Part shown: positions 11,429 to 22,124 of the stretch, one piece after another | Layout of the letters: every line of letters begins with the position of its first letter | How positions within the stretch are numbered: the stretch's first letter is position 1 | Source of the DNA: Polymyxa betae | Taxonomy: Eukaryota; Endomyxa; Phytomyxea; Plasmodiophorida; Plasmodiophoridae | Assembly: GCA_003693705.1 (NCBI GenBank) | Contig: RBZT01000215.1 | Location: 83,552 to 147,551 of the forward strand | Direction of reading: 5' to 3' | Length of the DNA: 64,000 nt | Notes under the pieces: model-generated | What the model was told of the DNA's origin: nothing | The model's database searches: none | The model's input: the letters and a program-made list of their open reading frames with translations, nothing else | Position numbers and translations under genes: made by a program

Positions 11429-11814
11429 CGCTATTGTACAGGGAGGCAGAGACGACTGTGGGGCACTGGCCTCGTAACGATCACGCACTCGCGACCCGTC
11501 GCTGTCCAAATCGTATCCCCCCACATTTTGGCACTTGCACTCAGGGCCCCACATTTCATTCATTCAGTCGTCGCTGTCATCTGCACAGGAAGCAAGCTAT
11601 CAAACTGCATGATGAGAACAATCTCAACTCATCCCTCCACATTTCCTCACAGGTAACGTTACCCTCAAGTCTGATTCGCAGACGTGATCCTACCGAGCGC
11701 AATTTCAAAGGCTTTCATTTCTGCTGTCACCTTTCTCCCTCTTTCTCGAGCTCTATCCTTCTCTCTAACTCTCATCACAATCTATATTACTATATTGGAT
11801 TATTGGTGTCGATG
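11429..11814. other. Intergenic region between two minus-strand genes
   Basis: About 385 bp between the C2orf69 stop and the HCCS start. It should contain the HCCS promoter and the C2orf69 3' end. A pyrimidine-rich block (about 11725-11780) is present. Plus-strand frames here read into the antisense of C2orf69 and show no domain. Confidence 0.4.
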
Positions 11815-12872
11815 TCAGGCTCCAGCAGTTATGTCAATTCCAGTCTCTGGATGCAGATGGTCGATGAGCATGGCGAAATGGGCATCCAGACTTGGTGAGC
11901 CATCAGCGAAATGGTATCTTACCGCCAGATGTGAATGTGATAAATATGGCCGTAAAATCCTAACGAACTTTTGACGTTCCCTGATAATACTGGGCCGAAC
12001 TGCTAGATTTCAGCAAAGAAGCAAAGATCGACGAGAGCTTCTACATACAGGGATTCTTCCACTGGAATGGCGAGCCAGCAATTAACAACTTGACAGAGTG
12101 CGATCGAGCCACTTCTGCAAATTTCTTTGATGCTATTTCGTCCAAAGGGAAGGCCCCGGCTCCAGGGCTGTTGCCAGTATCGATCCAGCGAACTTCATCA
12201 ACTCGGGACCAAACATTGTCGTGCTTCTGTCGGGCTAGTTCCGTTATCATCTGTATGATAGGTCAGGCTGAGGATGAAGACAAACTCAGTGTTCTGCCTG
12301 ATTTATGACGACACCACCTCGCGAGAACCCAGCAAGAACAAGTCTTGGTACGGCATCCATCTTAAGTTTTTCACTGATATTCTCCAGCAGGCTATATAAA
12401 TGTTCCTGTGAGCCATCAGATCGAATCAACAGCATCACACGCTCTTTCATACGGTGGCATGGCCATCTGATCGGTAAGGTGCATCACCGCTATTAGGGGC
12501 GGCACTCACAAAATTTGAAAACCAAGCCGTGTCTCCGAAGTGCTTCGCCGGTCTCACAACGATCGCGGAACTCACAGAGCGATCGTGCTTCAAAAGCGAA
12601 GCGACCGTTTTCTCGAATGAGAACTCCCGCAACTGGCTCGGCATCTGACTCTCCTCGTCCATGATATCGCCAGGAAACAGGACCGCCATTCGGGTTCGCT
12701 CCCGGTCTGGGTCGATAGCACAGCAAACCGTGTTCCTGCAGCGATCCAGGCCAGCGACGTCTCGTAGCCAGATGACGTCCTGCTGTTTAGTCATGATTCG
12801 TCCAATATTAGTGCTGAATGGCGCTGCGGAGGGGCTGCTCGACGTTAAGATGTTCAACCGAGCTCGTAACAT
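11815..12872 (-). CDS. C2orf69: C2orf69 family protein (mitochondrial alpha/beta-hydrolase-like)
   Basis: Homologue of human C2orf69, a mitochondrial protein with a hydrolase-like fold linked to respiratory-chain and glycogen disorders. Exons 12872-12453, 12405-12298, 12250-12049 and 12002-11815 give 305 residues, all in phase. Matching signatures: LFPGDIMDEES (family FPGDVQNY), AIVVRPAKHF, HLYSLLENISEKL, the nucleophile-elbow-like LAGFSRGGVVINQ (family GFSKGCVVLNQ), VRWIDTGNSPGAGAF (family MYWLDGGHSGG), and the C-terminal RYHFADGSPSLDAHF. The second intron must start with GC, not GT, for GFSRGGVVINQ to continue into MITELARQ (see findings). It shares a short divergent region with the RhoGEF gene. 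Confidence 0.85.
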
Positions 12873-13032
12873 GCATGAACGATTTCGGACCGAGATCAAG
12901 TGTCATGGTTGGTGTCATTGCGAATTTTGAAATTATTTCGATCGGCAATAGCGGCGATTTATTCACGGCAAGTCGGCAACTATCAGATGATGGTTATGTG
13001 CCCCCATTCGGTCGATCTCTATTGTTCGCGTC

Positions 13033-14919
13033 ATGGATTATAGGTTTGAAAATGGCACGCGACCCATATCTTTATACGTGCGATTCTTAATGGCTGCACG
13101 AGACCCGGCCTCGTTGGTCGCGGCCGTCAAGCACGATGACGGCAATGGCGTTGCCCAGATCCCGTCGAATTTATCCTCAATGACTGCCGATCAGATCTGT
13201 GATTCGCTGCTTGCTAGTGAAGAAATCTATGTACAAGATTGCCTTCGAGTCCTGTCTGAACAGTTCGAAAAGCGACTGCGTTGTCACAATGCGATGAGTT
13301 GCTCAATTTTAAGCGATGTCGAGATTGAAAGCATATTCTTGAACATTACTGGGATTTATGCGGTCAATCATCGTTTATATCGCGATCTGTTAGCAGCTCG
13401 GTTGAGTGGCAATCTGCCCGAACAATTCGGGAAAATTATGACACAAATGATCCCCTATTTCAAACTTTATGCCAACTACATCAACAAACAGAAAACAGCG
13501 GTTCAGATGTTGAATCAGCTACGAAAGCGAAAAGGCAAATTCGACGAATTTTTATCGATCAGCGAGAAGTGTGCGGGTAATCGGCCTGTTAACAAAATAA
13601 TGGAAGGTCCCCTGTTTCGCCTTCCACAATATATTGTCTTTCTGGCAACATTGCTAAGGAAATTGACGGACGGTAGCGAAGCGAAAAAGGAGGTCTTGAA
13701 CGCCATTCATGCAATCCACCAGGTACCCATACCCAACTTTAGAGGAATCTAGAATCCCAGCTTGAGTGAAGTTCAGGTGGCTGATCATGTCTCGAACAAT
13801 CTTAGGGACGATGCGCAGAGGCGACAAGTCGTCAAATTTCAAGAAAAATTGTTTAAAGGCGGCGTTGCCTTAGTGACACCATCTCGACTCGTTCTGAAAT
13901 TCGGTGAATTGCACAAAGTGTTTCAAAAAAAGTCGCTTATGCATCAGTCCAAGCGGTACCTATTCATTCTGTTTAACGACATGCTCCTCTATGCATCCTT
14001 GAAAACGGCAGTTCAGTCAGCGAAAGTCAAACACGTCCTGCAACTAAAAGGCATGACAGTAGCTGATCTGCCCGAGAAACAAAATTTCCCTGTTCACAAT
14101 GCGTTTTATGTAAATTCGCCGGTAAAAAAACTGATCCTGGTCGCTAAATCGGCTCAAGAAAAATCTGAATGGGTGGATGCTATCAGCAAGGCGATTATCA
14201 ACTGTAATACGTTGCAATCGGAACTGGTCGGGCAACCAATACCTGCTGATGAGATTGAATTTGAAAAAATGATCTTCAAGAAGAAGTATCGAACGATTAT
14301 TCAGAAAGGGAATGGATTGCGAGAACGTCGTGTGCAGAGTATGATTGATGCCGTTGAGCTATCGGATTCAATCAGTATTCGGCCTATACCCGACATCGTT
14401 GTGATCCACGAGTCGCCTGCACATCAGGCAGTGCCAAATTCAACCTTAATCGCGGACAATGTGCTGCTTAACAAACGATCGACTATCCCAGAAATTCCTC
14501 AGATTCAAAATAGCGATGGTGATCTACCAGAGGCGGATTCTGATGACGATACGGTCGCCAACGATGACGCAGGCGGCAAGCCAGCGGTTCCGGATGAACT
14601 GGCGATCCCTGTAGCGCCAATTCCACCTCCAGTCGACCGTCAAGTTTCCAGTCAGAGAAGGAACTCGGCTCCTGAGCGACCACCATCCAGAAGGAGCGCC
14701 TCCGCTAGTGCGCCACCACCAAAAGCCGCTCCAATGCAGTTCCTGGACGAAATTCGAGCAGGAAAGGAATTGCGGAAAGTCGAGCCAAATGCCAACCGGT
14801 CGCGACTGTCGGAATTTGAATCCGATCTGCACGCACAGCTCCAGTTCTCGCTGGAAAGGTATAGGAAATTCGTCCAGCATGACGACGACGACCTGTCGGA
14901 TTCCAGATCCTGGGATTAA
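13033..14919 (+). CDS. DH-PH Rho guanine nucleotide exchange factor
   Basis: Activates a Rho-family GTPase at membranes by catalysing GDP release. Exons 13033(or 13090)-13722 and 13777-14919, joined in phase by a 54-nt intron, give about 591-610 residues. The Dbl-homology domain (about 40-250) shows CR1 (DSLLASEEIYVQDCLRVL) and CR3 (NRPVNKIMEGPLFRLPQYI...LLRKL). The splice joins HAIHQ to VADHVSNN, which is the normal end of the last DH helix. A PH domain follows (about 270-380, GGVALVTPSRLVLKFGELHK...KSEWVDAISKAI with the usual C-terminal Trp). The last 200 residues are proline/serine-rich and look disordered. ATG 13090 may be the true start. The family is typical of opisthokonts and amoebozoans. 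Confidence 0.85.
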
Positions 14920-14948
14920 TAATTCAGTTAAGTACATATATATAGCAG

Positions 14949-16090
14949 TTAGAGAATGCCAGGTTGACTTAGTTGCACCAAATGGATTTGTAAGCTCCGT
15001 TCAGCGCTCTCCAACAGAGTCAACGTTTTGATTAGAGTCTCGGCTTTCAGCAATCCAGAATCTTGTTCTAGAGCGATCTTCGTTAGTTCATCCAAAGCCT
15101 GAGATAATGCTGCAAAACTTCTTGCGGAATTACTCATGCTCGCCACGATTTTTTCTAACGCTTGTCGACATGACTGTAAGGATCTCAACAGAACAACATC
15201 AGAGTCCCAGCATACGCCTGAAGCTGGTAGCTGTAGCGAAAATTTCTCTAAAGCAACGGCCAACTGCCCATTCTGTTCGCTTGCGATTTTCAGATTGGAG
15301 AGTGTCTTAGTCAAGGCTCCATGGCATCCCAGAACATCATCAACAGCTTTATACACTTGTTTCCTCTGCAATGCCAGCCGGATGTTTACAGTCGATTTCA
15401 TCAATGCATCGACAGCCGAAGCGACACAACCCGCCCAATTCTCGAATCGCTGCTCTGATTTGCGGAAATTCTGTTCAAGCAAGGCACGGGTGTAGGCTGC
15501 CTGAATAATTGTGTTCGCCAACGCCTGAGCTTTGCGCATTAAATGCGAACGAGAACTTGCTTTGTCTGAAGCTGCCAGTGTTGTAGTAGAAATAGACGAT
15601 TTCAAGTCAGAAGCAGATGGACGACCTGGCGTCTTTCTTGACTTCGCAACTGAAGGCGTTTTGGTTTTAGCAATCGATGGTGTCTTGGCCGAAGTGTGGC
15701 CGCCTTTCGATTTAGACACTGATTGCGTCTTGGACTTGGCAATAGATGAAGCCCTTGTCGTGGTTTTCGGTGTCTTTGCTAGCGATTGTCGCCTAGGCGT
15801 TTTCTCACCGGATTCAACAGGACGTTGCTTTGTTATCGATGTTAGATAACGAGATTTCACTGTAATTTGGTCAGCTTTAACTACTTCCATAGCGATGACG
15901 AACCTTTCACAACCCGACGAGACGATTTCGGCGCCGGCTGTGACGCCTTCGCTCGTCCGGGTGTTTCGAATGCCAACCGAATTGGTTGCAATGGCGCCCG
16001 GCCAACCGACATGCATGGGCTGGACATGGCTGGGCTTTGATCTTCATGAGAAGCAGCACCTTGAGCAAATGGCGTCATGTCGACTGTCAT
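14949..16090 (-). CDS. Basic KTP-repeat protein with helical C-terminus, unknown
   Basis: I do not recognise this gene. The long frame covers 16016-14949. A better N-terminus (ATG 16090) can be joined to it by a 29-nt GT-AG intron at about 15907-15879, giving roughly 370 residues. Residues about 75-170 are basic, with repeated Lys-Thr-Pro and Ser-x-Ala-Lys units (AKTPKT, AKTPSIAKTKTPSVAK, RKTPGR), a composition seen in microtubule- or DNA-binding tails and in CDK substrates. Residues about 180-370 are alpha-helical with heptad-like Leu spacing and no known motif. It converges with the RhoGEF gene, with only 29 bp between the stops. A cytoskeletal or chromatin role is inference from composition only. 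Confidence 0.55.
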
Positions 16091-16410
16091 GGGCGCACAT
16101 TACAGTGTAGTGGAGGCGCCCCTGTTTCAACACAATAAAACGTTGAAGACAGATTTAGAGCCTTCAACAAGCCTATCTCTGTACATACATCCATAATTGT
16201 AATCCCATAAGCACGTAGATCCATAACACGTAATTACGTTGATTCATGGGGAGATAATTCTGGAACGGAGAAATCCAGAAGCGCCATTTTCATGAATAAG
16301 AACAGTTCTGCAGATGACGATACGACTTTTATTGCTTAAATAAATACTGCTGGTTGCACAAAGAAAAAAGATTAACTTGATAAATATGGTTGGATACATA
16401 TGACGATAAA
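16091..16410. other. Intergenic region
   Basis: 320 bp between NC2-alpha (3' end) and the KTP-repeat gene (5' end), both on the minus strand. AT-rich in the left half; I see no gene, repeat or RNA. Confidence 0.4.
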
Positions 16411-17093
16411 TCAGTCGTCATCCCAATTCTCATCGTCGTTATCATCGGCACCCATGGCCTCTAAAGCATCTGGCGCTCGAACAATCTCTGCATCAGGTTC
16501 GATGACAGGATTCTGAGAAAGTTTGGCTGGCGGTTCGGCAGCAGTAGCCGATTCTTCCGCTACCGGTGGTCGTACTTCCTCTTTTTTGGGCTTCTTGTTT
16601 CCATCCGACGTCCTGGGCTTCCTTGGTCTAGTAAACAATAAGAAATGGGTTCCAGTATTATTTGGAGGAGCGTTCGTTTACTTTGGAGTTTTCGAGGCCT
16701 TGCCAGACTTCTCTGGCTTCTCGGCCAAATCAGGAACTTGCTCGACAAGAGGCTTCAAGAAATCAAACTTCTGCGACTGCATAACACATTCTTTGAAATG
16801 ACCAGCTTGGATGACATCCGACTCTCTCGCTTTAGCTACTGAGATGGCTTTCTGTAACAATTCTTCGAGAAATAATTCGACCTGCATCATGAATCAGTGG
16901 ACTACTATGAGCAATATATCCAGATTACCGATCGGGAGATCATAACGGGAACCTCGGCAGCAATTTTACCAACATCATCGTCCATTTGCATGATCTGCTT
17001 GATCTTGCTCTGCGCCAAACAGCATCAGCCGAATCGGCAGCCAACCTGCTCGAGAAATACCTTTGGGAAAACGGTTCGTATTTTTGTACTCAT
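16411..17093 (-). CDS. DRAP1: NC2-alpha / DRAP1 (negative cofactor 2 alpha subunit)
   Basis: Histone-fold subunit of NC2, which with NC2-beta (DR1) clamps TBP on promoter DNA and blocks TFIIA/TFIIB. Exons 17093-17061, 17009-16929, 16881-16682 and 16627-16411 join in phase to 176 residues. The two small first exons rebuild the histone fold: TVFPKSKIKQIMQMDDDVGKI, then AAEVPVMISRSVELFLEELL. The signature FDFLKPLVEQVPD follows, as in human FDFLKDLVASVPD. The tail is Lys/Pro-rich, then acidic (DDNDDENWDDD). Introns are 51, 47 and 54 nt. Family identity is clear. Confidence 0.92.
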
Positions 17094-17144
17094 GGTCTAG
17101 GGCGCAAGACAACGCTCCAATAAACAGTCAAGTAGCCGACGACG

Positions 17145-17303
17145 ATGGCTGACAAGACGACGACAAGATTTCAGATAGCGACAGCAGCAGCCTCTTCTAA
17201 ACAGAAGGCCGCGCCAATCGAAATTTCTTTAAAAAATCGCTTTTCATCAACTGAAAAATTGTGCAAATTGTTAAATCAGATGATGAGCCTGACGATTCGA
17301 TAA
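17145..17303 (+). CDS. Possible 52-residue protein divergent from NC2-alpha
   Basis: A short frame starts 52 bp upstream of the NC2-alpha ATG on the opposite strand, an arrangement common in this compact genome. It begins MADKTTTRFQIATAAASSK, is basic in the middle and ends MMSLTIR. No motif is recognised. It could be a small gene, a first exon, or chance. Confidence 0.25.
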   Translation: MADKTTTRFQIATAAASSKQKAAPIEISLKNRFSSTEKLCKLLNQMMSLTIR

Positions 17304-17339
17304 TGACACAGCAATGATTGCAGAATCGATACAATTCGT

Positions 17340-17677
17340 TTATTCAGATGAAGGTTGGTTTCGGGGAGTCGTGGTTGTGACCGTCACTCCATGCAGAACA
17401 GGCATCCATTCTTTCAGTAAGTCATTCACGAGTCGGTGTCGTTTCAACGTCGACATTCCTTCGAATTGCTTGGATACAACATGAATCTGGAAAAATGCAC
17501 CTGAATGGGCTGCTTAGAGAGATGAATCGATTCGCATTCAGACGAACCGCATCCTCCTGAGGTATCAACGACATCCACGACCGAGTCCTTCAAGCCCGAT
17601 CGTAATCGATTGATAATCTGCTCTGGAGATGGCTGTGTGATGGCTGAGCTGAGTGCCCTCGACCATCGCCTTATCAT
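17340..17677 (-). CDS. Mitochondrial BolA-like protein
   Basis: BolA proteins work with monothiol glutaredoxins in Fe-S cluster delivery. Exons 17677-17501 and 17468-17340 give about 101 residues. The first 17 residues (MIRRWSRALSSAIT) are an Arg/Ser-rich amphipathic helix typical of a mitochondrial presequence, which points to the BOLA1/BOLA3 branch. Family motifs: VVDTSGGCGS with the ligand-region Cys, and FEGMSTLKRHRLVNDLLKEW with the conserved RHR-x-V. The intron is only 32 nt and its position is uncertain: the predicted join leaves 16 residues between GCG and FEG, a few more than usual. The downstream stop is at 17342-17340. Confidence 0.75.
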
Positions 17678-17902
17678 CGTGTTGACCGACTCCGGGGCAC
17701 TCCGCCAACAAACTCGTCTCGCTTTCGTCAACGCAACTGAAGTTTATGGTTGGTTGTACGTATAAACAGATCATGAAATCGTTATTTGAATTTGTTCGTC
17801 TCAATCTAACGCTCAAGCAATATACGGATATGAATATTAGCCAGCGGCATTATAATTTTGGCTGAGCCAAACCATCGCCGACATTAACAAACCCATTTGG
17901 TG

Positions 17903-18153
17903 CTAGAGTGTTAGATCTATTCTGATACTTGTGCAATATGCGATAGAATCCTGCTCAGAGGCGCTCTTATCGCATTTGAATTTGTTGTCGGCAAAACTCA
18001 ACTGGACCTGATTTTGCACGGCAATTGAATTTATCTGGTGTGCGAATTTGTGTTCGGTTTGTTCACGAACCGCGATAAATTTGGCAATCGGTTGTCTTTG
18101 TTTTGGAAGAACAGCAAACCGATATGATGCGGGAATTGCAGAAACGACGCCAT
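17903..18153 (-). CDS. Possible two-exon 63-residue protein, unknown
   Basis: Exons 18153-18067 and 18007-17903 would join in phase through a 59-nt GT-AG intron to a 63-residue protein starting MASFLQFPHHIGLLFF. I recognise no family, and the evidence is only a good ATG, splice sites and a stop. A competing plus-strand frame (18048-18281) also shows nothing recognisable. Confidence 0.25.
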
Positions 18154-18379
18154 TCCAATTTCCCAAACATTTCACGGATTTGGTTCAGCGCGTTCTTTTG
18201 ATCTCAATTTTCGTCGATTACTATATTCAGTCTTGGAATCGATTCAGTCAGCCTATCCATAGAGCTGAGGTTGAGACTTGAGCCTGTACTTTCCAGATAT
18301 GAAATTGAAGAGCTAATTTCAATATAAAACTACTGATACGAGTGATATCTATATTAAAATTTGCGATGAATGAGTCCAA

Positions 18380-19230
18380 CTATATGAAGGACAAACGGCG
18401 GTAACAGAGAAAAAGATGTTCGAATGCTGCTGTGATATGAAACACGATTGGATTAGTGAATATTGATTCGCTGATCTTTGTCAAAAAGCGGCGCTGTCCC
18501 CTCAGCGCATGGCCGGTAAAATTCAGGCCTAATAATAAAACTATGTAGGGTAATAATCTCTCAAAATCGAGAAGCACTTTACAGAAGCCATGCAGATCTC
18601 AGTAGATGTGATCGATAAGCAATGTGAGAGAAATTCACGACAAGGTACCTGTTTGTAAACAATCGAGGAACAGGGCGATTGCCCTCTTTTATAAACACGA
18701 AAACCGTTTCGCAGACAATCCTGCTCACTTAATACTATTCTAGCACGACCCCAGCAGTTTCCTTCTGGAAGAGTCCAATCTCGGACTCGAGCCGAACTGA
18801 GAGCCGAAGCTGACATAGCCCGAATAGCCTGTTACGATCGTGACGGGCGAGTAAGACGTCGCCCGTATGCGCAAAAGCCGACCCGAAAGTCGATTCTGCA
18901 CTGATAGGCGGCCACAGGTCTTGGTGTGCGGCAACATAGAAGATATCAGCCGGTACTTTTTACCTGTACCTTGACCTAAAATCTGCGAGCTTCTCGTTGA
19001 TCGTCTCTTTGTTCTAGAAGTCGCTGGACCTGTAACCGATCATTACAGGACGGCGGTTCAGTCGCGCAACCGTCGAACGTTCACGACATCCGCCCAGTAA
19101 ACGTTACTTCTGGGGTCGTGGGGCGCCGTCACGCTCCCCATCTTATACCAAAGGTAGGTTATGCTTGGGCACATGTGGCGATGTAACCCTTTAGAAAAGC
19201 GCGTGACTTGTTGACTGTCGTCATGTTTGC
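18380..19230 (-). other. Unresolved stretch, probably one or two spliced minus-strand genes
   Basis: Several minus-strand segments look coding but cannot be joined with confidence. A frame ATG 18816 reads MSASALSSARVRDWTLPEG. A hydrophobic frame ending at 18380 reads LLPYIVLLLGLNFTGHALRG. Around 18880-18960 a frame reads AHQDLWPPISAESTFGSAF. Upstream, about 19030-19230, splice-like sites could join MTTVNKSRAFLK, a segment with NVYWAD, and VQRLLEQRDDQREARRF. The style (short Pro/Gly/Trp motifs) recalls small ciliary inner proteins, but this is a guess. RNA reads would be needed to define the exons. Confidence 0.3.
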
Positions 19231-19320
19231 CGTAGGGATACATCAGTAGTAGTCGTTGAAGGGTGTGGCTTTAAGAGGGGGAGAGCCATAGAGACCACAC
19301 TATTCAGTGATCCATTGCCC

Positions 19321-21958
19321 ATGGGCAACGAACGGCATCAGGGTCGGTCTTCGGTCAGCTCCATCCCCGAAGCCCAGCTGATCGGCACCATTCTCGATGA
19401 TGATATCGCCACGCCACTGATTGCCATGCCGCGACCCCAAGCGCCCATCTCGCAGCCATATAACAGATCGACCTCGGCGCCGCCCCAACTGTCGCTTGAT
19501 GGTAGCCGATCATCTCTGTTACTTCAACCTGTTAATCGTTGTAGGATCGTCGATGGTATTTGTCAATGGCGAGGTGATCTCACCGGAAGATCCTCGCCTA
19601 TCTCCGGCGTATTACGCGTATTATTATTCGCAGCGACCGATCGACCCCAGATTGCCTCCGCCGCTGCTAGATTATAGCTCTTGGAGCTCATCAGCCCATC
19701 CCCAACCTGACGCTTTCAAACATATGCGTTTACCGATGATGAATACCCCTAAACGCCCTGGAGTTATCAACCCAAAGGGATCGGCATGGGCTATGGAAAA
19801 GTCGTTTGGGGCATCGATGATCCAACAGGACTTTCCTCGAACGCCATCGCCTCTGTTTCCTGCTGGATGGATGGCTTCCAGCCAGAAACCAGATCCAGTA
19901 TGATTCTACTTTTTTACTTTGCAAAACTTTGCTTATGAAATATTTCAGACGTCAACTCCGTTCAATGTTTCGTCTTTCGATATACAACTTTATCGTTCTG
20001 CATCAGCTGATATCGAGCAGCTTCACGTCAACATGAACAATTTACACGTACGTCATCGGTTTTCGACATGTCAATTTTTTGACCTTGAATAGGTGAGATC
20101 CAAGCCGGTGACCATCCCATATAATCCTCAACCGTACTATCCTGAACCCAGGGTTGTGCTCTTTTTCTTCCTCGCAAATGATCACTAATGCGATAAAACC
20201 AGGATTTCGCGACGTATCCGGTGCGCGTCGACGATGTGGCCACCGGCCATGTCCACCCGCAACCCATTCGGCAATACTGGCCCAACCCGAATGCGACCGA
20301 TGACCATGTTGATAGCAAAAACGCCTCAAGTAAAGTACGAACTGTGTTTCCACGTTCTGCTTTCCCGCTTTTAACATTTCTAATAGCAAAATGGCCAGTC
20401 ACGTAACAACTTCAAGAATAAGAAGGCTTCTGCAGATACAGAAAGCTCAACGAAGTTGTACTACTTCAGAATGACCCGTGTTAAGTCGGAACCTGAGTGA
20501 AATTTAGAGCTTCTATCCTTCATGAACTGCGAACGAATAAGCACCATCATCATATCCGATTGTCTGATGTAATTAACCAAGGCTTGGTCGCTATTTTGGC
20601 AACCGATCAGGTTGGTTTGGTTTCGCAATGAACGGTTTAGGAATGTAACACGATACATTCAGAACGGATCGAGGTTTATTCAGATGCAGCTTGAGCAAGC
20701 CACAAAGTCCCAGCTGCAGGAGATGTACGAACAGCTTGAGCAAGACACGATCAGGTCCGAATTTGTCTCGCAGCATGGAAATAATCCTTATCGGTTTTAA
20801 GATTGAGTGTCGACGTATTTGCAAACTATGTAATTCAAAAGTTCTTCGAGAACGGAACACAATCTCAGCGCCGCGGTTTGGCTGAACGCATGCTGGGAGC
20901 CATTCTGCCATTATCAATGCAGGTATGATTGAAGCCATCCCTTCACAGCTTAATTGCTGATTTGGGTAGATGTACGGTTGCCGGGTTGTGCAAAAGGCTC
21001 TAGAAGTCATCGAGCTGGACCAGCAACTGAAATTCGCCATGGAGCTGAGAGGCCATATAGACAAGTGTGTCAAAGATCAAAATGGTTGATGTGAATCACA
21101 ATCTTGGGCTTCTATTTCTGAAGATATGCTCAGGAAATCATGTGGTTCAAAAATGTATCGAAGTGCTCCCGCATGACGCAATCACATTGATTACTAATGC
21201 TTTCGTCGGCAACGTTTGCTCATTCTCCATGCATGCCTATGGATGTAGAGTCATCCAACGGCTGTTAGAACACTGCAAAGAGCCGCGAAGACAAGTTGGA
21301 CATTTGTTCCGTGCTTATCTATTGTTACTTACATCCTAATCCAGGAACAGATCCTGCAAGAAATAATGTCAAGGATATCTAGTTTAATTGTTGATCAGGT
21401 CTGCATTTCGATTTTCCTGTTCTTGTGTAATCTGATCTGGGCTAGTTCGGCAATTACGTAATTCAAAACATTATCGAGCGCGGGCCGCCTGCTTATCGAG
21501 ACGCAATTATCAATGAAGTCAAGGTGCGACCAGATTTTCAAGTATGATTTCACGAGTTTTCACAGTTGTGCATCAGGGCCATATCTGTGATTTCAGTCGG
21601 CACAAATTTGCGTCAAACGTAGTCGAAAAATGTTTTGCATTTGGCTCTGAAGAAGAAAAAGAGACTCTCGTACGTGAAACATGCGGAGAACTTCCTTCTA
21701 GTGGATGTGAACCATCTCAATGTCCCTTGGTCTTAATGGTTAAGGACCCGTTTGGTAATTACGTCGTCCAGAAGATCTTATGTGTTGTCAACGCTGATCA
21801 ACGGAATCGTTTGGTTGATGCTATGAGAATGAGAATCCCCAACCTGCGTAAAATCGCTTTCGGCAAGCATATTGTTGCCACTGTAGCACGTTTAACGGGA
21901 ATTGTAAGTTTCTTTTTCCAAGGTTGGAAAATTCTGAGCTCTCTTCCAGGTCATGTAA
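19321..21958 (+). CDS. Pumilio-family (PUF) RNA-binding protein
   Basis: Binds UGUA-type sites in mRNA 3' UTRs and represses translation or stability. Fifteen exons: 19321-19555, 19590-19897, 19949-20047, 20093-20152, 20203-20334, 20387-20457, 20508-20610, 20663-20754, 20802-20922, 20970-21084, 21134-21294, 21345-21398, 21446-21523, 21577-21903, 21950-21958; all phases agree, 654 residues. The N-terminal half holds [13 protein letters not shown] and DPRLPPPLL, typical of pumilio proteins. Eight PUM repeats fill about residues 350-654, with helix signatures such as [71 protein letters not shown] and [10 protein letters not shown]. These resemble the Pumilio-type base-recognition triplets. Introns are 34-53 nt; the first donor is the least certain. 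Confidence 0.92.
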
Positions 21959-22124
21959 TCTTAATTCTATTGTCCCGTAATATTTTAAAATATTATTAAT
22001 ATTTGTATAAATCATTGAGTGATGTACTAATCTTATAAAGCGTTACTTTATATTCGTTGAATTTGTCTTCAGTAGCAAACACGTAATGACAATAATAAAG
22101 CTTGGGATAGGTTTATCTTAATAT

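Noticed and set aside
12490-12532. GTGAGT...CAG intron in C2orf69
   Set aside because: Its removal gives an early stop; keeping it and using the intron at 12452-12406 preserves the family alignment.
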